A stretch of DNA of 64,000 nt from JAEXOD01 sp963667875 (lineage in GTDB: Bacteria > Bacteroidota > Ignavibacteria > Ignavibacteriales > Melioribacteraceae): positions 620,001 through 684,000 of the forward strand of contig CAXXGC010000013.1 of assembly GCA_963667875.2 (NCBI GenBank), read 5' to 3'. The position numbers and the translations under genes were made by a program. How positions within the stretch are numbered: position 1 is the stretch's first letter; every line of letters begins with the position of its first letter. Shown here one piece after another: positions 53,528 to 60,915 of this stretch. The notes beneath the pieces were generated by a model. That model ran no database searches and was not told the DNA's origin. It saw nothing but the letters and a program-made list of their open reading frames with translations.

Positions 53528-55669
53528 ATGAAAAAGTTAATTATTGCTTTAGCAATTATATTAACAATTGTACAAACCGGTTACACGCAGGAATGGGTTT
53601 GGCAAAATCCATTACCGCAAGGGAATACTCTTAATACGGTAAAATATTTAAATTCAAATGCAATTTTTTGTGCAGGTAAATATGGTACAATACTTAAGTC
53701 CACTAATGATGGTACTACTTGGAATACCTTAAGTATTGATTCAAAAGAGGATTTAACTTCGCTTTATATGTTAAATGAACAATCCGGATATGTTGCAGCC
53801 ACTTCCGGTTTAATTTATAAAACCAACAATGGCGGAACAAGTTGGCAATTAGTGTATTCAAATGCAGATATAAATATTTATTCTATCCATTTTTATGATG
53901 CAAATTTTGGATGCGCAGTTGGCGAAAATGTATCTTCACTAAGCGGTGTAATACTTTATACTTCCGATGGAGGTGCCAACTGGATTGATAGAACTAATGT
54001 ATCATGTTCTACGCTTTATGATGCAAAAATGATATCCTCCTCAATAATAATTGCCGCAGGTTCTGTTGGTACAATAATTAAATCTACTGATAATGGTCTA
54101 AGTTGGGTTACTCAAACAACCAATAACTTTAATGAACTGCGATCAATTTATTTTTTAAGTGAAAGTAATGGTTATGTTTCGGGTGGAAGCGGAACAATTC
54201 TTCACACTGCCAATGGCGGAACAACATGGACAGCGCAAACCAGTGATTCATTTAATACATTATATTCAATTTCTTTTGTAAATTCAAATACCGGTTTTAC
54301 GGTTGGTTATTATGGTACTTTATTAAAAACCACTAATGCCGGACAAACTTGGTCAACAATTCAACTCGATTTTACCACGGGTTTGTTATCAATTTCGTTT
54401 GCTGACGAAAATAAAGGTATTGCCGTAGGCGAAAACGGTGTTATTATTAAAACCGATGATGCTGCCGTAAATGGATTTACAATTTCGAGCGGTGTTACAA
54501 CATGGTTACAGCAAGTTGTATTTTATAACAACCAAATCGGTTACGCTGTTGGTGATTTTGGTACAATATTAAAAACAACAAATGCAGGCACAAACTGGAT
54601 AACTCAAAATAGCGGCACAAGTTCCCTATTACAATCTATTAATTTTATTGATGAAAACACTGCTTACATAGCCGGCGACGGTGGTACAATTCTAAAAACT
54701 ACTGATGGTGGAAATACTTGGAATAGTTTAAATACCGGTGTTACCGATTGGTTAATTGCTATAAAATTTATAAATGCTACAACCGGATTTGCTTCGGGTT
54801 ATTATGGAGCCTTATTAAAAACAACCGATAGCGGAATTAACTGGAGTGTAGTTAACAGCGGAACAACAAGCCAATTGAATTCTATTTATTTTCTAAATGA
54901 AAATACCGGATTTATTTCCGGTGGTGATAGTTATGGCGGTGCAGGTATAATTTTAAAAACAACCGATAGCGGCAATAATTGGGTGGTGCAATATACTGAA
55001 TCTGAACAAATGATTTGGTCATTGGATTTCACTTCAAATGAAGTCGGTTATGCGGTTGGCGGAATGAATACCGGCAGCGGCAGCAAAATTCTTAAAACTA
55101 CAGATAATGGCAATACTTGGTTAAATATTGAAAACGGGACCGAAAATAATCTATATTCAGTTCATTTCCCTACTGCAACTGTTGGATATGCTGTTGGGTT
55201 TAATGGTACAATATTAAAAACCACAAATTCCGGCAATTCTTGGCAATTACTTTCAACTATTACAAGTAATAGACTAAATTCAGTATTTTTTACATCTGAA
55301 AATATTGGTTATATAACCGGAGAAGCAGGTACAATAATTAAGACCACTTCCGGCGGAACAACCAATATTCAAAATGAAGTAACAGCTATACCTGATAATT
55401 TTAATTTATCACAAAACTATCCAAACCCTTTTAATCCTTCAACAACAATTCAATTTCAATTGCCTGTTGCAGGAAATGTGAATTTAAAAATTTACGATTT
55501 ATTAGGCCGCGAAATATTCACATTAATTAACGATGACTTAAACGCCGGAGTTCATTTGGTTTCGTTTGACGCTTCATCTGTAGCAGGCGGATTAGCTAGT
55601 GGAATTTATTTTTATAGATTATCAGCTGGAACATTCAGCCAAACTAAACAAATGTTATTATTAAAATAG
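53528..55669 (+). CDS. T9SS-secreted Ycf48-repeat protein
   Basis: A 713-residue secreted protein: signal peptide (MKKLIIALAIILTIVQTGYTQ) and about 14 repeats of roughly 40-50 residues, each ending in G-[TV]-[IL]-[IL]-[KLH]-[TS]-x-[ND]-x-G-x-x-W, as in Ycf48/HCF136 beta-propellers, then a T9SS domain (about 635-713, LSQNYPNPFNPST). Repeat number exceeds the seven blades of a single propeller, so two propellers are likely. ATG 53528 preferred because GGGG (53518-53521) is six bases before it; 53516 and 53525 are alternatives. It follows the CotH-like gene closely. Confidence 0.85.
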   Translation: MKKLIIALAIILTIVQTGYTQEWVWQNPLPQGNTLNTVKYLNSNAIFCAGKYGTILKSTNDGTTWNTLSIDSKEDLTSLYMLNEQSGYVAATSGLIYKTNNGGTSWQLVYSNADINIYSIHFYDANFGCAVGENVSSLSGVILYTSDGGANWIDRTNVSCSTLYDAKMISSSIIIAAGSVGTIIKSTDNGLSWVTQTTNNFNELRSIYFLSESNGYVSGGSGTILHTANGGTTWTAQTSDSFNTLYSISFVNSNTGFTVGYYGTLLKTTNAGQTWSTIQLDFTTGLLSISFADENKGIAVGENGVIIKTDDAAVNGFTISSGVTTWLQQVVFYNNQIGYAVGDFGTILKTTNAGTNWITQNSGTSSLLQSINFIDENTAYIAGDGGTILKTTDGGNTWNSLNTGVTDWLIAIKFINATTGFASGYYGALLKTTDSGINWSVVNSGTTSQLNSIYFLNENTGFISGGDSYGGAGIILKTTDSGNNWVVQYTESEQMIWSLDFTSNEVGYAVGGMNTGSGSKILKTTDNGNTWLNIENGTENNLYSVHFPTATVGYAVGFNGTILKTTNSGNSWQLLSTITSNRLNSVFFTSENIGYITGEAGTIIKTTSGGTTNIQNEVTAIPDNFNLSQNYPNPFNPSTTIQFQLPVAGNVNLKIYDLLGREIFTLINDDLNAGVHLVSFDASSVAGGLASGIYFYRLSAGTFSQTKQMLLLK

Positions 55670-55679
55670 GAGAATAATA

Positions 55680-57293
55680 TTGAAAAACGAGCATAATTCC
55701 CCAGCTGCCCGTTACTTAAAAGTTGGGTACATAAATAAAAACGGTAAGCTGCTTAAGTTGTTAGTTTTATGTTTTGTGATTTTATTTTCGGTTATATCGA
55801 ATTTGTCATCTCAAACATACGATGGTTACACATTGTATAGCTCCAATAATTCAAGATATACATATTTAATTGATATGAATAAAACTGTTGTGCATACATG
55901 GACACATACAAAAACCGGTGGTTATTCATGTTATCTGTTAGAAGACGGTTCTTTAATGCGTTCGGCTAATTCATCTAATTCGCAATTAAATGGTGGAGGT
56001 GCAACCGGAGTTATCCAAAAAGTTGCATGGAATGGATCACTTTTATGGGAATATACATATAGTAGTTCAACTTATCGCGCCCATCACGATTTTGCACCAA
56101 TGCCAAATGGAAATGTTCTTATTATAGCATGGGAAGTAAAAACCGCCGCTCAAGCTGTACAAGCAGGATTAAATAAAAGTATGTCTATTTGGCCAGACCA
56201 TATAATTGAAGTGCAGCCAAGCGGAACCACCGGCGGAACTATTGTTTGGCAGTGGCATGCCTGGGATCATCTAGTTCAAAATTTTAATTCATTAAAAGAT
56301 AATTATGGCGTAATTTCTGAACATCCCGAATTATTAAACATTAATGTAGGCAGTACTGCTATGGGTGATTGGATGCATGTAAATGGTATCAGCTACAATG
56401 CCGATTTGGATCAAATTGTATTTTCCTCGCACAATTTGGATGAAGTTTATGTTATTGATCATAGTACTACAACAGCCGAAGCAGCTTCGCACAGCGGAGG
56501 TGCGCGTGGAAAGGGAGGTGATTTTCTTTATCGCTGGGGTTGTCCTTCAAATTATGGAATTTCCGGCACTCAAGTATTTAATGTTGTTCATTGTGCAACA
56601 TGGATTCCAAATGGAAATCCCGGGGCCGGAAACATTATGGCATTTAATAATCGCGAAAATCAAGGAACTTCAATGGTTGTGGAATTGGTTCCCCCAAGTG
56701 ATGGAAATGGAAACTATACATATGCTACTGGTACGGCTTTTGGTCCGGCTTCTCCAACATGGAGTTACACCGCGGCCGGGTTTTATTCACAACATCTTGG
56801 CGGCTGCCAAAGATTACCAAATGGAAATACATTAATGGTTGAATCAACTTCCGGTGTATTTTGGGAAGTAAATTCTGCCGGAACTGTAGTTTGGAGTTAT
56901 AATAAAGGAGGCGAAATTGTGCGGGCTTTGCGTTATGCTGCATCTTACCCCGGGTTGTCAGTACTTAGTGATACACAAGAAACAGATCCAATAACACCAA
57001 CTGAATTTTCAATAAGTCAAAACTACCCTAATCCTTTTAATCCTAACACAACTATTCAATTTATTCTTCCTGAAGTTAGTTATGTTAATATTTCAGTTTA
57101 TAATGCGTTAGGTCAATTAGTAACAACATTAATTAATAATGAAGTTTCTGCCGGAGTACAAAGTGTAGTTTTTGATGCTTCAGCCATTAACGGAGGTTTG
57201 TCTTCCGGTGTGTATTTTTATCGGATTAATTCGAAATCATTAAATAGCGGAAAAGAATTTATTCAAACAAAAAAAATGATTTTATTGCAATAA
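55680..57293 (+). CDS. T9SS-secreted arylsulfotransferase-family protein
   Basis: A 537-residue secreted protein starting at TTG 55680, with GGAG nine bases upstream (TAGGAGAATAATATTG). After a charged start there is a hydrophobic signal (about 27-45). The core (about 50-425) has the ASST-type order of beta-propeller motifs, for example HHDFAPMPNGNVLIIAWE, WQWHAWDHL and MHVNGISYNADLDQIVFSSHNLDEVYVIDH, with His residues in the expected places. A T9SS domain ends it (SQNYPNPFNPNTT). Aryl-sulfate transfer is the family activity. The third and last gene of the + strand trio. Confidence 0.83.
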   Translation: MKNEHNSPAARYLKVGYINKNGKLLKLLVLCFVILFSVISNLSSQTYDGYTLYSSNNSRYTYLIDMNKTVVHTWTHTKTGGYSCYLLEDGSLMRSANSSNSQLNGGGATGVIQKVAWNGSLLWEYTYSSSTYRAHHDFAPMPNGNVLIIAWEVKTAAQAVQAGLNKSMSIWPDHIIEVQPSGTTGGTIVWQWHAWDHLVQNFNSLKDNYGVISEHPELLNINVGSTAMGDWMHVNGISYNADLDQIVFSSHNLDEVYVIDHSTTTAEAASHSGGARGKGGDFLYRWGCPSNYGISGTQVFNVVHCATWIPNGNPGAGNIMAFNNRENQGTSMVVELVPPSDGNGNYTYATGTAFGPASPTWSYTAAGFYSQHLGGCQRLPNGNTLMVESTSGVFWEVNSAGTVVWSYNKGGEIVRALRYAASYPGLSVLSDTQETDPITPTEFSISQNYPNPFNPNTTIQFILPEVSYVNISVYNALGQLVTTLINNEVSAGVQSVVFDASAINGGLSSGVYFYRINSKSLNSGKEFIQTKKMILLQ

Positions 57294-57313
57294 CACGACA
57301 CGGTTCCCTCAAC

Positions 57314-57360
57314 AAAAAATCGGACTACAATTTCTCTATTACTCGTAGCCCGATTTTTTT
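57314..57360 (+). terminator. Bidirectional rho-independent terminator
   Basis: Imperfect stem ATCGG-A-CTAC with GTAG-C-CCGAT, 14-base loop, flanked by AAAAAA on one side and TTTTTTT on the other. It lies between the convergent arylsulfotransferase-like and nitroreductase genes and can serve both. Confidence 0.85.
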
Positions 57361-57366
57361 GATTTT

Positions 57367-57999
57367 TTATTCAATAACAGTTACAAAGTCTTCTTTATTT
57401 TTTCTAACTTTTTTTAAATTAACCAGCCAGTCTTTTTCTGCATCTCTATAACCTAATGGTAATAACAAACAACTCCTTAACCCTTTTTCTTTTAATTTTA
57501 ATATCTCATCCAAAGCAACAGGATCAAATCCTTCCATTGGAGTGCTGTCAACACCTAAAAAGGCTGCTGCTGCAATAGCTTGCGAAAAAGCAATATAAGC
57601 TTGTTTGGCGGCATGATTAAAATTAACTTCTGCATCGCGTTGCGGATAAAAACTTAATAATCTCTGACGATAATTTTCCCAGCCTTCATTTACAAATCCA
57701 CGAACAGAATTAGTTAAATCAAACATCTTATTTATTCTTTCCGGAGTATAAGTATCCCAAGCAGCAAACACTAAAAGATGCGAACAATCCGAAACAACTG
57801 ATTGATTCCATGCAATTTCTTTAATTTTTTCTTTCATATCTAAATTTGTTACAACAATAATTTCAAACGGTTGTAACCCGCTTGAAGTTGGAGCCAACCA
57901 TGCAGCTTCAATTATTTGGTTTATCTTATCCTGCGATACTTTTTGACCATTCATTGCTTTTGTAGCATAACGCCAATTGAGTTTTTCTAATAATTCCAT
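57367..57999 (-). CDS. Nitroreductase-family NAD(P)H-dependent flavoprotein
   Basis: A 210-residue FMN-dependent oxidoreductase of the NfsB/nitroreductase family, with RYATKAMNGQ (8-17), EAAWLAPTSSGLQPFEIIVV and AAAFLGVDSTPMEGFDP. It reduces quinones or nitro compounds; the natural substrate is unknown. It lies 50 bases after the TetR gene on the same strand and is preceded by the palindrome at 58018-58029, 18 bases before its ATG, which suggests repression by the neighbouring TetR protein. Confidence 0.9.
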   Translation of the reverse strand: MELLEKLNWRYATKAMNGQKVSQDKINQIIEAAWLAPTSSGLQPFEIIVVTNLDMKEKIKEIAWNQSVVSDCSHLLVFAAWDTYTPERINKMFDLTNSVRGFVNEGWENYRQRLLSFYPQRDAEVNFNHAAKQAYIAFSQAIAAAAFLGVDSTPMEGFDPVALDEILKLKEKGLRSCLLLPLGYRDAEKDWLVNLKKVRKNKEDFVTVIE

Positions 58000-58017
58000 T
58001 TTATACTTCCTATATTA

Positions 58018-58029
58018 ATGAATATTCAT
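58018..58029. promoter_or_regulatory. Palindromic operator upstream of the nitroreductase gene
   Basis: ATGAATATTCAT, a perfect 12-bp palindrome (AATGAATATTCATT, 14 bp, is also perfect). The same 12 bases recur at 58683-58694 upstream of the TetR gene. A site shared by a TetR regulator and its neighbour is the usual layout of an auto-repressed operon. Confidence 0.75.
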
Positions 58030-58049
58030 TTTTTTTATTTAAAAATTTT

Positions 58050-58631
58050 TTAAACTTTTATGCCGTCCCAAGCTACTTGAAATGCTTGATTTAATAAATT
58101 ATCATCTATTTTGTAATTAGAACAGTTTTGATTCATATTTAATAAAAAAGCCATAGGATAAATTGTAAATGTATAAAGCAGATATGGTGATATATTTTTA
58201 ATAATACCTTCTTGCTGTCCCCTGATCCACAGATCAAACAACGGCTGCAAATATTTAAGGCTTTCTTTTCTTGTTGTTTCATCAATCATTGGAGTGTTAT
58301 CGCATTGGGCCAAAAATGAAGCTTCCTCTGCTTGATTAATTTTGTATTCAGCTATATTTAACCATATTTTTTTAAAACTTATTTTTACCGGCTGGTTATT
58401 GTCATACTCCTTAAAAGCATGAAGACAAAAAGATTCTTTTACTTCCAAGTACAATTTATTTATTAAATCTTGTTTGCTTTCATAATACAAATAAATTGTA
58501 GCCGGCGATATATTAGCTAATTTAGCAATATTTGCCATTGAAGCTCCTTGAATACCACCTTGATTAACAAGCTGTAAAGTAGCTTTTAATAATGCGTCAC
58601 ATTTATCTTTACTTTTTTGAAGCTTTAACAT
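58050..58631 (-). CDS. TetR/AcrR-family transcriptional regulator
   Basis: A 193-residue repressor with the N-terminal helix-turn-helix at about 16-58 (ATLQLVNQGGIQGASMANIAKLANISPATIYLYYESKQDLINKLY), the TetR pattern. The C-terminal ligand domain gives no clear inducer. Its own upstream region carries the palindrome at 58683-58694, and the next gene, a nitroreductase, has the same palindrome, so autoregulation plus control of the reductase is likely (inference). Confidence 0.9.
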   Translation of the reverse strand: MLKLQKSKDKCDALLKATLQLVNQGGIQGASMANIAKLANISPATIYLYYESKQDLINKLYLEVKESFCLHAFKEYDNNQPVKISFKKIWLNIAEYKINQAEEASFLAQCDNTPMIDETTRKESLKYLQPLFDLWIRGQQEGIIKNISPYLLYTFTIYPMAFLLNMNQNCSNYKIDDNLLNQAFQVAWDGIKV

Positions 58632-58682
58632 TTTATCTAATTCAGTTTTTATTAATTACAAAAGTAAATATAATAAAAAAGA

Positions 58683-58694
58683 ATGAATATTCAT
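58683..58694. promoter_or_regulatory. Palindromic operator upstream of the TetR gene
   Basis: ATGAATATTCAT, identical to the site at 58018-58029, 52 bases upstream of the TetR ATG. A half-site ATGAAT is at 58722-58727. Confidence 0.75.
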
Positions 58695-59185
58695 ATTTAT
58701 TTATTATTATTTTAATAAAATATGAATGTAAAAAGAAATTAAGGATAGGGAAAAATATGGTTTAATGTATAAACAGAATATTACATATTAAGGTTATCAG
58801 CCCACTTGTTGGGTGAAAATAGAAAAAACACATCGCCCAAAATCGGTTTTAGGATGTCGCATAAGTAAGATGTGAATGATTGTTGGGGATAGTAATTTTA
58901 TTCAATGACTTAATCGTCTAATTTATAACTATGAAATAATATATTTTTGAATCAGGGCAAAAGCCCTAACTTCTGTCCTTGCATCATACCCCAACATAAT
59001 TGGTGGGGTTTTTTAAACCCATAACATGCGATAATATAATTATATACAGGCAGTATATATGTTTAAATAACCCCAGCCTGTAGAGACTGTGTTAAAATTG
59101 GGGAATGGCACGTTTTCTGTTAATTTTCATTATCGTTCACTATTATTATGCTTGGGTTAAAACCCAATATTTTCTTTTTCCAGAT

Positions 59186-59205
59186 CCCCAGCTTAAAAGC
59201 TGGGG
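59186..59205. repeat. Perfect 20-bp palindrome
   Basis: CCCCAGCTTAAAAGCTGGGG, near the middle of the inverted-repeat block. No T tract follows. Confidence 0.7.
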
Positions 59206-59267
59206 TTATTTAAATACCTTCTAACTTATTGTAATAACTTTAGTTATAGCTTTACTATTCCCATTCA

Positions 59268-59360
59268 AGCACTTCGGAGAAGTGCCATATTTGTAATAAC
59301 GCGCACCCCACCAACCACCAGCACGGCAGAGCCGTGCCACCTTTGGATATATTATCCCCA
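59268..59360 (+). repeat. Modular palindromic repeat, copy 2
   Basis: Hairpin GCACTTC-GGA-GAAGTGC (59269-59285), CATATTTGTAA, spacer, hairpin GCACGGC-AGA-GCCGTGC (59321-59337), CACCTTTGGATATATTATCCCCA. The same elements in the same order as 47999-48093, with base changes in the first stem that keep it paired (C-to-T with G-to-A). Confidence 0.8.
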
Positions 59361-59686
59361 ATTTTCACACAACCTGTTTAGGCTGGGGATTTCGAGGAAA
59401 GAGATTTCGGGCTTTAGCCCTGATTCTTACGATGTTTGATTTTATTCGATTTCATCTATGGTTATACTGCTCATTTAACCCCAATTGATTTATGCGACAT
59501 CCACCAGCGGGGAGATATTAATATACCTGGATAATGTTGTTTTACAATGCATTGTGTGTCGCCCGATGGGACTTCTTATGCGTCTTCTTACTGTTTTTGT
59601 TATATACTTTTTGCTCCCGCAAAACGGGACTGATATTTAATGCTCAGCATATACCCCGTTTTTGTGTGACTTTGATAAAATTGTAT

Positions 59687-60687
59687 TTAACTAACCTGAG
59701 TTCGATGAAAAATCAAATTATCTCATTAAGCAAAAGCCCATTATTAAATTTAACTGAAGGTTTAACCTCCTTAAAATTATAAGCAAGTAAACAAGCTAAA
59801 AGATTAGCAATAAAATTTATAGGGCTTCTATGTCTTGAGTGCTCCAAGACAAAAATATTTTTTAATTGATCATTTATACTTTCAATTATTGCTCTTTTCC
59901 TTAGCAATAATTTATCTGAGATTTGCATTAGCTTGTTTTTCATATTCTTTTTGATTTTTGTAATAAGATGTAGCCCTTGATGGAAAAGGGTTTCAAATAA
60001 AGGATGAGAAATGTACCCTCTATCTCCAAACAGTTTACCTGCTAATCCTTTGCACAATGTTGTTACAATACCAATATTCTGATCACTTTTTGCTCCATTT
60101 GAAAGCATAAATGACATTATTTGCCCTTTTTCATTACAAACCAAATGCAACTTAAATCCAAAAAACCAACCCATTGAACTTTTTCCTCTCTTGGCTAATC
60201 CTTTGAATACTTTATGCGAATGTATTCTGTGATTATCGCATACTTTTAATGTGGTAGAATCAATAAAATAAATTCCTGTTTTTTCGTTTTCATTATACTT
60301 TTGAAGATAATAAAACATAGGCAAAATAGCTCTTGGTATTAATTCTACAAATCTGTTATACGATACTAAATTTGGGAACTCTTTCCTTAAAAATACACTA
60401 ACATGCTTTATATAATAATCCTTAAAATCTTTGTAGCTAGATATTTGAAAATATATTAGGATTGTAATTATTTCACTTAAAGATAATCTGCTATTTCTTT
60501 TTATTTTTCCAATTGTTTTTGGTGATATTTCGTTTAAAAATGATTGAGTTGCATCATCTATGCGGCAAAATAATTCTGTTATTTCCATTATTAATACTCC
60601 TTTTCCGAGTATTAACAATCTTTACCAATTTTAAATTCCCTATCTTATTATTTTATTTATACTTACCGCCGAACTCAGGTTAACTAA
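59687..60687 (-). mobile_element. IS982-family insertion sequence with 8-bp target duplication
   Basis: The element runs from 59695 to 60679 (985 bp). Its ends begin CCTGAGTTCG on the left and end CGAACTCAGG on the right, a 10-bp perfect terminal inverted repeat. TTAACTAA is directly repeated outside both ends (59687-59694 and 60680-60687); whether the terminal A/T pair belongs to the duplication or the inverted repeat is ambiguous. One transposase gene fills it. The perfect ends and flanks suggest a recent, possibly still mobile insertion. Confidence 0.88.
59713..60588 (-). CDS. IS982-family DDE transposase
   Basis: A 291-residue transposase with apparent catalytic triad Asp110 (YFIDSTTLKV), Asp189 (FGDRGYIS) and Glu236 (RAIIESINDQLKN), preceded by LSLSEIITILIYFQIS. 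The full domain is present without stops, so it looks functional. ATG 60588 has AAGGAG upstream; the longer frame from 60618 starts at a less likely codon. Confidence 0.92.
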   Translation of the reverse strand: MEITELFCRIDDATQSFLNEISPKTIGKIKRNSRLSLSEIITILIYFQISSYKDFKDYYIKHVSVFLRKEFPNLVSYNRFVELIPRAILPMFYYLQKYNENEKTGIYFIDSTTLKVCDNHRIHSHKVFKGLAKRGKSSMGWFFGFKLHLVCNEKGQIMSFMLSNGAKSDQNIGIVTTLCKGLAGKLFGDRGYISHPLFETLFHQGLHLITKIKKNMKNKLMQISDKLLLRKRAIIESINDQLKNIFVLEHSRHRSPINFIANLLACLLAYNFKEVKPSVKFNNGLLLNEII

Positions 60688-60858
60688 AGCGCAAATAACG
60701 AAACCTTAAAGATGTATGGTTTAAACGCAAAAGTTACATCTAACAAATCAGAAACATATTATCTTGTAATTGTTTAGCTTCCTTTTTAAATCATAAGAAA
60801 ATAATTCTATTTCTAATGGCTTATTTGGGATTACTAATTTCTCCCCAGCAACCTGTAC

Positions 60859-60898
60859 AAAAAAAAAGACCATCCTTTTGGGGACAGTCTTTTTTTAT
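60859..60898 (-). terminator. Rho-independent terminator after the TPR gene
   Basis: On the minus strand AAAAAAAGAC-TG-TCC ... GGA-TG-GTCTTTTTTTTT: outer stem with an internal mismatch and a long T tract, about 20 bases past the stop at 60916. Confidence 0.85.
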
Positions 60899-60915
60899 AA
60901 CTCTATAATAATTAT

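Larger units (their letters stand above)
58852..59502. repeat. 651-base block bounded by 13-bp inverted repeats
   Basis: GGATGTCGCATAA (58852-58864) and its complement TTATGCGACATCC (59490-59502) bound the block. Inside, GAATCAGGGC-x-AAAGCCC modules lie in inverted orientation about 65-85 bases in from each end, and each half then has a CCCCAGCCT ... TGTGT ... AAAATTGGGG stretch. The block looks like two inverted copies of one repeat cassette. Confidence 0.65.
58632..59694. other. About 1.06 kb of non-coding repeat-rich DNA left of the IS element
   Basis: Apart from the TetR operator at its left end, no gene is supported. It contains a 13-bp inverted repeat pair (58852-58864 and 59490-59502), GGGC/GCCC-type hairpins in inverted orientation (58949-58967 and 59408-59426), a perfect palindrome (59186-59205) and a copy of the repeat family of 48.0 kb (59268-59360). 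An in-frame stretch at 59534-59782 is discussed under rejected items. Confidence 0.65.

Noticed and set aside
53600..55400. Possible DNA tandem repeat or CRISPR-like array
   Set aside because: The periodicity is the protein-level Ycf48 repeat; codons vary between copies and there are no identical spaced repeats.
58989..59014. CCCCAA ... TTGGTGGGG followed by TTTTTT as a terminator
   Set aside because: No gene ends nearby on the plus strand; it looks like one of the repeat-family hairpins with a T tail by chance.
59534..59782. 82-residue plus-strand frame crossing the left end of the IS element
   Set aside because: It spans the insertion boundary and the antisense strand of the transposase, has no ribosome binding site or domain, and is best seen as chance.
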